The notes under the pieces are model-generated. The model did not search any database. It was not told the origin of the DNA and saw only the letters and a list, made by a program, of their open reading frames with translations. A program made the translations under genes and the position numbers. A DNA stretch of 64,000 bases from Phytophthora colocasiae (Eukaryota > Oomycota > Peronosporomycetes > Peronosporales > Peronosporaceae). Shown here in pieces: positions 22,812 through 33,786 of the stretch. Numbering within the stretch: the first letter of the stretch is position 1; each line of letters begins with the position of its first letter. Where the stretch lies: positions 682,001 to 746,000 of the forward strand of contig JAGKQI010000061.1 of assembly GCA_018806915.1 (NCBI GenBank), in the 5' to 3' direction.

Positions 22812-25277
22812 CTATGGCGTCCGACCCCCGTTTTCCGGACTCTTGCGCTCTTCCTTACGTTTGGCCAGGTATTGATCGTTCTTGGACTTGGCAGCGGTAT
22901 CCGTACAGTCCCGGGCAAAGTGACCAAACTTGTTGCACGCGAAGCACTTAGGTCCATTAGTACAGTACTGCGCCCAGTGTCCATCCTGGCCGCAGATAAA
23001 GCATCGGTTGCCGTCCGTATTACTCTTCGCACTGCTCTGGCGTCCTCGACTCTGTTCAGCCAGCACCTGTCGAACTGCCGCCTTCAGTTTCTTCTGGGGT
23101 TTCCCGTCACGTTCGTCTTCGCTGGATTCGGCCGTACGCTTGGGCTTCACCTTCTTGCGTGGCTTGGGTTCCTCTTCGTCATCCTCATCGGTGGAATCCT
23201 CCTGCCTGCGAGCTTTCTTCTTCTTGGTGGTTCGTTTGGATTCTGCCTTCTTCGATTTCGTCCTCTTCTGACTGGGTTCCGCCCAGTACCTGGAATTCCA
23301 AGTGCGTCCAGCTGGAAGCTCATAATTTCCCGTGATAATGTTCCAGGCTCCCTTTGGGTTGGTATAGAGAACCAGGCCATCCGGGTCCACTGCTGCGTAG
23401 TTCTTGATTCCTTCCGTCACTCCCGTGACTGGGACATACACGCTCCCAACACCCGGCAACGTCACTGTACGAGCCGTTACTTCATCTGTCGAATTCGTCC
23501 CTGCCGCTGTTGTCGTTCCCAACGCTTTCTCGGCTGTCGGCGCCATCGGTGCCAAGCTTTCCATAGGATCATCTATCTCTGTCGCCTTGATCACTGCTTC
23601 CTCCAAGTTCTCGGGTTCCTGCTGTTTGACCAACTGCCGTGTGGTTTTGTCCATTCCACGGTAGAGCTGCGCCATCAGCACGCGTTCACTGACTCGACTT
23701 CTTCCAGCTGCCTTTCGGAGTGCCGCTGCGTAATCCGCATGGGACTCTTTCACACCACGTGATCGTGTATTCACTCGGTACTCGGCTAACGAGATGTCCT
23801 CCTTGGGTCCATACCGTCGCAGTAGGGCTTGCTTCAAGTGCGTCCAGGTCCGTTCGGGATCACTCAGTCTTCGGTTAAAATCAACCCACCAGCCCGCAGC
23901 TTCCGCCATCAGCTTGTTCCCCAATATGAAGTAGAGAGCATGGTCACTCCATTCTCCACGTCCCGACTCACGAGCTCCTTGAAGTGCCAAGTCAATTCGG
24001 TCAGTCCAAGTCGAGACCGAAGCTCCACTCGTCGGCGTAAACGTCGGCAGTTCCAGGTCTTTCACGTTGCCTCGGCGTGTATGTTCACGGCGTCGATCCC
24101 GTTGTCTGTCTCGTCGTCCCGGGGAATCTCGCTGTTCTTGATACTGTCGTTGTCTACGTCGTTCTCGTGGTTCTCGTCGTGGGCGTCGCTGTCGTACTGG
24201 TTCTCGTCGGTCCGAGTCACTGCTTGAGCTCTCCGAGCTACTGCTTCGTCCGTGCGGTAATCCGTGTCCTCGGGGTCCTCGGCCGTCAGAATCATCACTA
24301 CTACTGGAGGAGGACGGTGGATCATCCCCTCCTGGTCGTTCACGACGCCGGTGTCCGACACGTTGTCTCTGTGGTGTTCCTGGTCGACCTTGAGACCTTC
24401 CTCTTCTTTCTCGTTCTGGAGACCGTCGCCGACCTACACTGGGTTCTCGTTCGTCGTTTTCTCTTCGAAGACCTTGTTGGTACCGACCTCGCGGCCCTCT
24501 TACTTCACGACTATTGTCCCGCTCAGCTCGTAGCTGTTCACGTGGTACATCTTCATTACGACGCAGTCTCAACTGTCGGACTTCTTCTCGAAGTTCTTGA
24601 AGTTCCGCAGCCATAGCATCCGTAGCCGCAGGTACCCGTGGTTCTGGTGCATCTCCATCAAGGTTTTGGTCCCCAAGTGGCTCTGGTTCTACAACTCGTC
24701 CAAGTACTCCTTCGTTCACTTCATCGGCTCGTTCCACGTCATGTTGCTCGTCACGCGGTTGTTCCAAGTGCTGTTCTCTGGCAGCAGAGCGTCGTAGCTG
24801 TCGCTCGTTGCCTGGTGCTTCTTCCAGAGGTACGACCCGAACTCGATTGCTTTCACCGGGCTTTTCTAATTGGCCAAGGACAGCGTCGACTAGGTCCTTG
24901 CCGCTCTGGAATTCCTGCTCTTCCCCGTTGGCTGCTCTGGTGAGGAATCGCTCAGCGTTCTCCCATTCTCTGCGTGCTTGACTCCTCGTCAATACCCTGG
25001 GTTCGCTGGCTTCTCTCGCTGACGGAGCTCGCTTATCTTCATACTCGTCAGGGCTGATCGTGGCTTCGTCGCTGCTACTTCGCGCCACCCCTGCTACCTC
25101 ATCATTCATTGTTCGACGACTCTGAGAGCTTCCTCGCCTCGTACTTCTCGATCGTGTCGAAGCCTGCTTCCTCGTAGATCTCTTTCGAGCCGTTTCTCTC
25201 GTTTCGTTCATCATTACTCGCGTTGAATTCCGTCGGCGCCGTTGTTGCAGTGAGACAAGCCCCTGTATGACCACCAT
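22812..25277 (-). CDS. Gypsy gag polyprotein with two zinc knuckles
   Basis: Open frame of about 820 codons directly after the 5' LTR. The first printed ATG overlaps the LTR edge; a later Met (MMNETRE) may be the real start. The N-terminal half is rich in Arg, Glu and Ser (many RRER and SSSSSSDD runs). The retrotransposon gag core contains WVDFNRRLSDPERTW and LAEYRVNTRS. The C-terminus has two CCHC zinc knuckles, CFICGQDGHWAQYC and CFACNKFGHFARDC, expected to bind the element RNA. The frame ends before protease; continuation into pol requires a frame change near 22800. Confidence 0.88.
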   Translation of the reverse strand: MVVIQGLVSLQQRRRRNSTRVMMNETRETARKRSTRKQASTRSRSTRRGSSQSRRTMNDEVAGVARSSSDEATISPDEYEDKRAPSAREASEPRVLTRSQARREWENAERFLTRAANGEEQEFQSGKDLVDAVLGQLEKPGESNRVRVVPLEEAPGNERQLRRSAAREQHLEQPRDEQHDVERADEVNEGVLGRVVEPEPLGDQNLDGDAPEPRVPAATDAMAAELQELREEVRQLRLRRNEDVPREQLRAERDNSREVRGPRGRYQQGLRRENDEREPSVGRRRSPERERRGRSQGRPGTPQRQRVGHRRRERPGGDDPPSSSSSSDDSDGRGPRGHGLPHGRSSSSESSSSDSDRREPVRQRRPRREPRERRRQRQYQEQRDSPGRRDRQRDRRREHTRRGNVKDLELPTFTPTSGASVSTWTDRIDLALQGARESGRGEWSDHALYFILGNKLMAEAAGWWVDFNRRLSDPERTWTHLKQALLRRYGPKEDISLAEYRVNTRSRGVKESHADYAAALRKAAGRSRVSERVLMAQLYRGMDKTTRQLVKQQEPENLEEAVIKATEIDDPMESLAPMAPTAEKALGTTTAAGTNSTDEVTARTVTLPGVGSVYVPVTGVTEGIKNYAAVDPDGLVLYTNPKGAWNIITGNYELPAGRTWNSRYWAEPSQKRTKSKKAESKRTTKKKKARRQEDSTDEDDEEEPKPRKKVKPKRTAESSEDERDGKPQKKLKAAVRQVLAEQSRGRQSSAKSNTDGNRCFICGQDGHWAQYCTNGPKCFACNKFGHFARDCTDTAAKSKNDQYLAKRKEERKSPENGGRTP
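25259..25276 (-). other. Primer binding site
   Basis: Immediately inside the 5' LTR the minus strand reads TGGTGGTCATACAGGGG, starting with the TGG expected to pair with a tRNA CCA end. The primer tRNA was not identified. Confidence 0.5.
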
Positions 25278-26089
25278 GTAATGGGTTTAGTCTCACTGCC
25301 CACCAGTGGGTCGAATAGCTGGTGCTGCGCCGGGTGGAATATCCAAGGATCGGGTGCTAAAGAGCACACTTCAACTTCACACGCTCCTGTTGGCTCGGTT
25401 CACCGCGCCGGTTTGTTCGATGCTGCAGCACGAACGCACCTATTTATATTAAAAGCCTAATAGACTTCTACTTTCGTCTTTCGTTCCTTCGTTCCTTCGT
25501 TCCTCCGTTCCTTCGTAGACGTCAGTCCTCGTTGGTCCTCCTGCACTCACGACAGTACTAACTGCTCGTCCTCCAAGTCCCGCGACTTACGCTACCCGGC
25601 CGTACCAGGTGAGTCGTCTTCTCCGACCCTCGACTGGCTGCCACGTTCGTCACCGCTTGGAAACCCGATAGTCCTCCTCTCGCTTGTACACCAAGTTCCT
25701 CCTTAAACCGCCGCCCTTCGTTCCTCTCGTACAACCACTCGGTTGCTTTGACGCCACTTCGTGTCTACGAAGTGCGCCTTACTCGTCGTTTCTCGGGGTG
25801 CTATCCAGCCGTCCGATTTGCAAGTGAGCTTCGGGCTCATCGTGCCTTCCGTCTGTCTCCTCATAGTGCACGTCCAGCATAGATCTCACTTCGCGTGACT
25901 CGTGCCGTCAACCAATACGGTCTCTCCTATTGGCACTTCCATCGCAGTCAGTGTCACTTCTATAGGCGGCTTCAAGCACGATCGTGGGTCTAACCCAGAT
26001 CCAGGTTGAAGTTCTCGCCGATCCACTTCCAACAGTCGCTGAGCTGCCCGTTCACAACTTTGGCCCACTTCGGGGTCCAACCTGTTACA
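25277..26089 (-). repeat. 5' LTR of the Gypsy element
   Basis: 813 bp, appearing identical to 16386-17198. It carries the promoter for the element, transcribed on the minus strand toward gag. Its outer edge is followed by CTAG, the target duplication. Confidence 0.93.
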
Positions 26090-26260
26090 CTAGTAACACG
26101 CACTGAGCAACATCAAAGACCTGGTTGGAAATGCTACATGTACCTGCACGCGGTCAAGCATCCGATTCTTGCAAAGTGCACTCGGAAAGCCACCGCAAGT
26201 GCATGAAAAGTGCAGTGCACTCGAAGTCCCAGGATTTGCACGCGAAAAGAAGCCCGTTCC

Positions 26261-26269
26261 GACCACAAC
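26261..26269. repeat. 9-bp target-site duplication, right copy
   Basis: GACCACAAC, identical to 16023-16031, next to the terminal inverted repeat that ends at 26260. Confidence 0.8.
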
Positions 26270-28510
26270 CATGTCGACGGCATTGGACACAGCTCGTGGC
26301 GTGTGAATCTCAGCGTAGTGCGTGGAGTTTCTATGGTGCTCCTTCTCCTCCTGTGGGTTTTCATCGCCGGCAACTACAGCCATAGCTTCCGGGACGTCGT
26401 AGCGCTTGTATTCAAGTATGAAACTACCAACCACTATGAAGAAGATGATCGAGAAGGTGAGGTAGAGTACTCCCAACGAGACCCACATCTTGTCCGAAGG
26501 TACGTCATAGAGCGACAGCGAGTATTCACCCATGGTCATGTTGTACTGAGTGCAGTAGTCTTCTCCTTTGTACACGCACACGTCGAACTTAGGAGAGCGG
26601 TATTGATTCACGGCCAACGTCCTCAAACACCACGACACGGGGTTGATCCAGTAGATCCACACGACGAAATCCGGTAGCTGGCTCCTGGGGACCACAAAAC
26701 CCGCGAAGAGGACGTAGAGCGAGATGGAGAACGTGGACATTGGCTTGGCGATATTAAAATTTGGCGACATGGCAGTCAACGTGAAGAACCACGCGCATAG
26801 TGCGAGGTTAGTCAGGATCATACAGAGCAGGAAAAGCAGGTAGTACCCCACCTCGGATACGAAACCCACCATCCAGTACACAAACGTCCCAAAGACTACT
26901 GATTCAGCAGCCGCAGGGGGGAACAGTGCAGCTAAACTCGCGATTCCGAACGAAAGCGAACGGTAGAAGTTGGCTCTACGGTGTTTGTAGTAGATATCCC
27001 GAGACGCAACGAAGACAGGCATCTGAGACGCTTGACCCAATGCCAGGAACATAGTGGTCTGGTAGAGTACTCCTAGCGAGACCTGTGCACTGGTTGGGTC
27101 GAAATCGTAGAACGTACTACCGTACACAAGCCCCATTGCCACAACCATGAACGTTCGTACGCGGATAAACGCCGTGTTGCGCATCGCGATGGTTAAATGC
27201 CGGCGTGTCAATGTCACGGCACTCGCCCACAACGACTGTCGAAACTGCGGCATCTTGGCAAGGTGTTCCTCAGCGTCGCGCAAGCGATCGTTACTCCAAG
27301 GTTCCTTGAGCGCTTGCTCTAGAGTCTGGTGGATTGCAGACTGTCGAAACAGGTCTGTGAATTCATTCGCCATCCGAGGAGAACCGGTGTTTGTCTTCGC
27401 CTCGTACTGATACTGCTGGTCTGTGCCAAGATCCATCAAGAAGTCCGCGACGTCCTTGTCCGGAGGGCACACAAAGCCCAGGCTTTCGAAGTACGGCACC
27501 GCTTGTTCCCGGGGGCCATTGTACATGACTTCGCCGTCATTCAGCAACAGAATGTTGTCAAAGAGCTGGAAGACCTCGGGAGCAGGCTGTAGTAACGCCA
27601 TCACTACCGTCTTGTGCAGTTTCTTGGCGATATCACGCTGTGTGCAGACGATGTCGAACGTGGCAGCACTGTCAAGACCGTTTGTCACCTCGTCCATGAA
27701 GGTCGCGTATTTCATTCCGAACTCCATTTCCCCCATGGTTACGCGTCGCCGTTCTCCTCCGGATACCCCACGCTTCAATGCGTTGCCGATCACAGTGTTC
27801 CGACAAGTCTCAAGTCCAAGTTGCTCGATGATCACGTCCGGGTAGTGCTTGTAAAGTGCTTCTACCATTCGTAGAGCTCCTTGGTTCTGCTCGGGTGTGC
27901 CGTTCGATAGCAGATCCTTCCCATGATTCGAAGCGAACTCTTCAGTGCAACACGCGTGGGCGAACTCCAGTGTTTCCTGAACGGACAACGACGGGAAGTG
28001 AGTCTCTGTTTGAGGAACGTACGCTGAAAGCTGTGGAAGCTTTGAGAGTAGCTCCTTCCAGGACAACCCGTTGTACTCGATGTCGCCTTGGATCGTGACG
28101 TTCTTGGTTATGGGGAATTGTCCACTCAGTACTTTCATGAGGGTCGTCTTGCCCGAACCGGGTTGGCCAAGGACCAGCGTGATTGTACCTGGTTCGAACA
28201 CAGCGTCGATTTGATTCAGTACGTTTCGTCGAGTGGTCTGTCTGGTTGCTGTGAGTTTCCGTGCTGCGTGCTTGATACTGTTGAAGACGGAAGGAAGTTC
28301 GGATGTGGAGCTGGACGACTTCTTTACCACTGGCACTTGAGCGACGACAGACAAACTCTTACAACGTACTTCCATCTGAGGTAGGGGGCGTCCTAGCGCT
28401 GGTTCGAGTTGCTGGACGACGAAATCATGGAACGCAGCTTCACCCTGCGCCATGAGCATTCGGCCAGACTCAAGACCAAACTTGGGTTTCGCATCTATTG
28501 GCTCGGTCAT
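26261..28510 (-). pseudogene. PDR-1, N-terminal half of the split ABCG/PDR transporter
   Basis: About 750 codons from ATG 28510: N-terminal region (LESGRMLMAQGEAAFHDF), NBD1 with Walker A GQPGSGKTTLMK, signature VSGGERRR and Walker B FMDEVTNGLDSA, then the first transmembrane domain and the extracellular block VCVYKGEDYCTQYNMTMGEY. PDR similarity stops after DMVVV at the 9-bp duplication. The following codons to the stop at 26090 (starting GTGFFSRAN) are transposon sequence. The rest of the gene is at 14094-16031. Apart from the insertion, both halves are open, so the disruption looks recent. Coding is more diverged from PDR-2/3/4 in NBD1 than those are from each other. Confidence 0.88.
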
Positions 28511-29366
28511 GGGTGAAAGCTAAGCAAATCGAGGAATGCTACGAACGAGTGTCTATGACAAAGTGGCGGCGGTGCCTGTACACTCATCCTGGAAACCATC
28601 CAACGGGTGAGATGCGGACCATCAACGTCACAGTCCAAAGATCTACGGTTCCGAACTCATACCAATTGTGAAGATAAAACTCCTTTGTCTACGAAACCGG
28701 TAAAGGTGTTCACAGAGCAAACCCCCTGTTGCCAATAGCTAAAGATGACGGGCGTGGATCGTCTTCAACGGAGACGCGTTCGTCCACCAGTTGAGATGCG
28801 ATGACTGACGTGTTCATCCGTACAAAAGATAGGATGAACCGGCTGTTCATCACCTGTGCACGGGGTCTCTTTGCTGAGACCGTTACCACGCGACGCAGGG
28901 TCTACCGATGGCTGCGAACAGCACTGCAATGGCAAAGGCATGGGCAAGTGATCAATTGTGATGCATTTTTGCCACCACAACAACGCATTTACGAGTGAAA
29001 ACATCACGGTGTTGACAGCATTTCGCTAGCATTTCGCCTAGTCGACATATCAATCGCCCGTCACAGATCGAAGGATGCATGTGACAAACAACCTTTATAA
29101 CTAAATAGCTGTATTACGATGTGAAACGTCCATTCAATACTAAATCAAAGTCAACTGTTAAACAACCCGTTTTCAAAACGCATTTCGACGACGCGCAATC
29201 GCATTTCGGGTATTGCGCGTCGATGAGTGTGCAACTCAATGGATCTCCACTCGCTTGTCCCGCATGACCTCATTATCCAATTTGCCTCGACGGTCAAACG
29301 TCCCCAAGCAGCTACAGTTGAGAGAAAGAGATCCATTCGATGCTCCTCCTCCACAGCTAAAATACC
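28511..29366. promoter_or_regulatory. Divergent upstream region of PDR-1 and PDR-2
   Basis: 856 bp with no gene seen. It holds GTTCATCC at 28812, its reverse form GATAGGATGAAC at 28828-28839 and GTTCATCACC at 28844; related words occur upstream of PDR-3 and PDR-4. Closer to PDR-2 are four copies of GCATTTCG (29018, 29029, 29180, 29201) and an 11-bp perfect inverted repeat at 29189-29222. TTTATAACT near 29094 is a possible TATA-like site. Confidence 0.45.
29189..29222. repeat. Inverted repeat, 11-bp arms and 12-base loop
   Basis: CGACGCGCAAT at 29189-29199 is exactly reverse-complemented by ATTGCGCGTCG at 29212-29222, about 145 bp before the PDR-2 ATG. It could be a dimer binding site or a 5' UTR stem. 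Confidence 0.75.
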
Positions 29367-32300
29367 ATGATCGCACCCAGCACAACCACGAGTGACGTAA
29401 GCACAGGTCATGCACAGCCCAAGCTCCAGCCGAGTCTCGAGTCTGGCCACGCCATGATGGAGCAGGGCGAAGCTGCTTTTTACGATTTCGTCTCGCAGCA
29501 ACTCGAACCGGCACTTGGACACGCCCTCCCGCAGATGGAAGTGCGCTGTAAGGAGCTATCGATCATCGCAGAGGTCCCCGTCGTTGAGCAGAAGTCGAGT
29601 ACCGCCACGTCCGAGTTGCCTTCCGTCTACAACAGTCTCAAGCACATCATGCGCAAGCTCACGGCTACAAGACACGTTACTCAACGACATGTCCTCAACC
29701 GGGTGGATGCCATCTTCGAACCGGGAACTGTCACGCTGGTGCTTGGTCAACCTGGTTCCGGCAAGACCTCACTGATGAAGATTTTGAGTGGCCAATTCCC
29801 GATAGAGAAGAACATCTCAGTGGAGGGTGACATCTCGTACAACGGACGGACGTGGAAGGAGCTACTCCCGAAGTTACCTCAGCTAGCGGCGTACGTGCCT
29901 CAGACAGACAAACACTTCCCAGCGCTGTCAGTTCAGGAGACACTGGAGTTCGCACACGCGTGTTGTCCCGAGGAGGTGGCTTCGAAGCGTGGGAAGGATC
30001 TGCTGTCGAACGGCACACCCGAACAGAATACAGCAGCAATACGAACGGCAGAAGCGTTGTACCAGAACTACCCGGATGTAATCGTAGAACAGCTCGGGCT
30101 GCAAACATGTCGAGAGACAGCAATTGGCAACTCCATGACGCGTGGTGTGTCCGGGGGTGAACGCCGCCGCGTGACGACTGGTGAGATGGAGTTCGGCATG
30201 AAGTACGCGACGTTCATGGACGAGATCAGCACGGGTCTCGACAGTGCGGCCACGTACGACATCGTGTGTACACAGCGTGACATCGCCAAGAAGCTGCACA
30301 AGACGGTGGTGATGGCGTTGCTGCAACCGGCACCCGAAGTGTTCGAGCTGTTCGACAACATCCTGCTACTGAACGACGGCGAGGTGATGTACCATGGACC
30401 TCGAGAGCAAGCTGTGCCGTACTTCGAGAGTCTGGGCTTCGTGTGTCCTCCCGAGCGCGACGTGGCTGACTATTTGCTGGATCTGAACACAGACCAGCAG
30501 TATGAGTACGAAACCTCGAAGATGAATACCCACACCTCTTTTTCCGTACAACCTCCACGACTGGCAAGTGAGTTTGCGGATTTATTCCGTCAGTCAGCAA
30601 TTCATGAGAACATCGTCCAAGCTTTGGACGAGCCTTGGAACAGTGACCGTCTACATGATGCCGAGCAGCACTTGGTGAAGATACCCGAGTTTCGACAGTC
30701 CTTCTGGGCTGGAACATTGACCGTCATGCGTCGGCAGATGCTTCTAGCTCTTCGTAACACAGCATTCATGCGCGTCCGTGCATTGATGGTGGTGGTCATG
30801 GGGCTCATATACGGCAGCACCTTCTTCGGCTTTGACCCAACCAACGCACAGGTTTCCCTGGGTGTTCTGTACCAGACAACGATGTTCTTGGCCATGGGTC
30901 AGGCGTCTCAGACTCCAGTTTTTATCGCAGCTCGTGAGATCTACTATAAGCACCGCCGAGCGAACTTTTACCGCACTTCATCGTTCGCGATCGCGTGCCT
31001 GACGGCCCTTGTGCCTTCTGCAGTGGTGGAGTGTCTGGTCTTCAGTAGCTTCGTGTACTGGATGTGCGGCTTCGTGTCTGGTGGGCTACTTCCTGTATTT
31101 CCTCCTTTGTATGGTCCTGACGAACCTCGCACTGTGTGGCTGGTTTTTCACGCTCACAGCCATGGCGCCCAATTTCAACATTGCCAAACCTCTGTCCACG
31201 TTCTCCATCACGTTCTACGTCGTCTTCGCTGGCTTCATTGTCCCGCGGAGCCGTATCCCAGACTTTTTCGTTTGGATTTACTGGATCAATCCGCTCGCGT
31301 GGTGCTTGCGTGCAGTGGCCGTGAACCAGTACCGTTCTCCAACGTTTGACGTCTGCGTGTACGCTGGAGAAGACTACTGCTCCCAGTACAACATGACCAT
31401 GGGCGAGTACTCGTTGTCCTTGTATGACGTGCCGTCCGGCAAGGAGTGGGCATGGGCCGGGGTACTGTTCCTACTGTTCTCCATCGTGTTCTTCGTGATG
31501 GCCGGTAGCTACATCCTTGAGCACAAGCGGTATGATAATCCAGCAGCAACTGTGGCTGTTGTTCCGCGCTTTCACGACGAGAAGGACAAACGTAATCTGG
31601 AAGATGTTCCCGAAGAACAAGAACAACCGAATCACCGAGATGGAACTGCCAGCTATGTCATGGTCGCAACTCCACGGGCCGCTTCAAACGACCCAGTACA
31701 GGAGGAAGCTTCTGCTGATATGGTTGTGGTCGATCTTCATGAAGAACAGGCAAGATTCGTACCGGTGGCGCTAGCGTTCAAGGACCTCTGGTACTCCGTG
31801 CCTTTGCCTCACCACAAGCACGAATCCATCGACTTACTCAAGGGGATCAGTGGATACGCTTTGCCAGGTACCATGACGGCGCTGATGGGGTCCTCGGGTG
31901 CAGGTAAAACCACACTCATGGACGTGATCGCCGGTCGAAAGACTGGAGGCACCATCAAGGGAGAGATTCTGCTCAACGGATATCCTGCTACAGAGCTAGC
32001 AGTCCGACGATGTACGGGCTACTGCGAACAGCAAGACGTTCACTCAGAAGGAGCCACAATCCGAGAAGCTCTCACTTTCAGCGCTTTTCTCCGCCAGGAC
32101 AGCAGCGTATCGGAACGAGCCAAGCTCGCATCAGTTGAAGAATGCCTTGACTTGTTGGATATGCGCGCCATCGCAGACCAAATCATCCGCGGCCGCTCTC
32201 AAGAGCAAATGAAGCGTCTGACCATCGGTGTGGAACTTGCTGCACAACCTAGCGTGCTGTTCCTGGACGAACCCACCAGTGGCTTGGACGCCCATTCTGC

Positions 32301-33660
32301 CAAGGTTATCATGGACGGTGTTCGCAAGGTGGCTGATAGCGGACGGACAGTTGTGTGCACGATCCACCAGCCTTCTTCGGATGTTTTCTTCCTCTTCGAC
32401 AGTCTCCTGCTATTGAAACGTGGTGGTGAGATGGTCTTCTTCGGTGAACTGGACAACGCTCAGCCGGATGGCCGCGAGTGTGGCCACCTGATCGATTACT
32501 TTGAAGCCATCCCGGAGATCGCTCGTCTACCGGAGGGACAAAACCCGGCGACGTGGATGTTGGAGTGTATCGGTGCTGGAGTGGCGGGTGCAGGCGAGAA
32601 GCCGCTGACAAACGCCGCCACAGACTTCGATTTTGTCAGACATTTCCGTGAGAGCGTGGAGCATCAGGCAATGATACGTGGTCTTGACCAGCCCGGCGTC
32701 ACGACCCCAGCACCAGACCGTCTGCCGGAGCTTGTGTTCAAGAACAAACGTGCTGCGAGTCCTTGGACGCAACTCCGCATGCTCGTGGGGAGGTTCATGA
32801 TCATATACTGGCGAACACCGTCGTACAACCTGACTCGGTTCCTGATCGCGTTCGGTCTTGCCATCATCTTTGGTTTGATCCTAGTGAACGGCCACTACAC
32901 GACGTACCAAGGCCTCAACTCTGCAATTGGTGTAATCTTCATGACGGCGCTGTATCAAGGTTACATCACGTACGTCGGCTGTCTGCCGTTTACTCTTCAT
33001 GAACGGTCCTCATACTACCGTGAACGGGACTCGCAAACTTACAACGCGCTTTGGTATTTCGTTGGTGCGACAGTGGCCGAGATCCCGTACGTCTTCGGCA
33101 GTGGTTTGATCTTCACGGTCGTCTTCTTCCCTCTCATGGGTGTCGGGTCATTTACAACGGCGGTGCTGTACTGGATCAACGTCTCTCTCTTCGTTCTCAT
33201 GCAGACGTATCTGGGCCAGCTCTTCATTTACGCCATGCCGAGTGTGGAGGTGGCTGCGATTGTTGGTGTGTTGGTCAACGCTATCTTCCTGTTATTCACG
33301 GGCTTCAACCCGCCGGCCGGATCCATTCCCGACGGCTACAAGTGGCTCTACCACATTACTCCATTGAAGTACTCGCTCTCCATCCTGGTGTCGCTTATGT
33401 TCGGTAACTGTCCAGAAGACCCGACGTATGACGAAGCTACACAGGCGTACATCAATGTGAGGTCAGAACTCGCATGTCAACCGTTGGAGAACACGCCGTT
33501 GTCCATCGGTCACACAACGGTGAAGGGTTACGTTGAAGACGTGTTCAACATGAAGTATGACGACATGTGGAGCAACTTCGGGTATGTGTTCGTCTTCTTG
33601 GTTGTGTTCCGCTTCCTCTCACTCTTGGCGCTACGGTATATCAACCACCAGAAGCGGTAG
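29367..33660 (+). pseudogene. PDR-2, full-size ABCG/PDR transporter with a 2-nt deletion
   Basis: Full-length PDR gene (about 1,431 codons if mended) exporting hydrophobic compounds at the plasma membrane by family analogy. Order: N-terminal region, NBD1 (GQPGSGKTSLMK, VSGGERRR, FMDEISTGLDSA), TMD1, linker, NBD2 (GSSGAGKTTLMD, LDEPTSGLD, TIHQPS), TMD2, ending LRYINHQKR. The frame breaks at 31080: GFVSG then shifts, while the next frame continues GYFLYFLLCMVLTNLALC. Against the paralogues (FVSEVGY or FIAEVGYF) two bases, AG, are missing. No GT/AG pair can repair it. The break falls in a TMD1 helix. Either a real pseudogene or a sequence error. Large parts of both NBD regions are near-identical to PDR-3. 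Confidence 0.88.
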
Positions 33661-33786
33661 ATAGATTGCGTAATTCTCAACATCTTCACCTTCTGTGTTT
33701 CTTCTTCAGGCTAGGCGTGCTTGATCTGTCCATTCTACTTTATCAAAGCAAAACGAGCGCATAATTCAACTTACAATAGTTGATAG

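Larger units (their letters stand above)
16386..26089 (-). mobile_element. Ty3/Gypsy LTR retrotransposon, full length, coding region broken
   Basis: 9.7-kb element transcribed on the minus strand. Both LTRs are 813 bp, begin TGTAA and end TTACA, and no difference between them was seen by eye. Flanks give a 4-bp duplication CTAG (16382-16385 and 26090-26093). Order on the minus strand is LTR, gag with two zinc knuckles, protease, reverse transcriptase, RNase H, integrase, LTR. This order (integrase after RT) and the RT motif YLDD define Ty3/Gypsy. Gag-pol is spread over several frames with frameshifts and at least one stop. It is nested in the small TIR element, so it inserted later. Confidence 0.93.
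16032..26260. mobile_element. Non-autonomous TIR DNA transposon (Mutator-like?) inserted in PDR-1, itself split by a Gypsy element
   Basis: The two ends carry 23-bp imperfect terminal inverted repeats, 16032-16054 and 26238-26260, sharing the 14-base core TTCTTTTCGCGTGC. Each end begins with GG, and each abuts one copy of the 9-bp duplication GACCACAAC. Without the nested retrotransposon the element is about 521 bp (354 bp plus 167 bp) and holds no gene, so it is non-autonomous. A 9-bp duplication with ends starting in G fits Mutator-like elements, but no transposase is present to confirm this. It interrupts PDR-1 between NBD1-TMD1 and NBD2, directly after the codons for DMVVV. Confidence 0.75.

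Noticed and set aside
24077..24616. Long plus-strand frame inside gag
   Set aside because: Shadow of the gag frame on the opposite strand; low-complexity Val/Leu composition from Asp/Arg-rich codons.
31070..31100. Intron instead of frameshift in PDR-2
   Set aside because: No GT/AG pair of usable length repairs the frame, and paralogues are continuous through this point.
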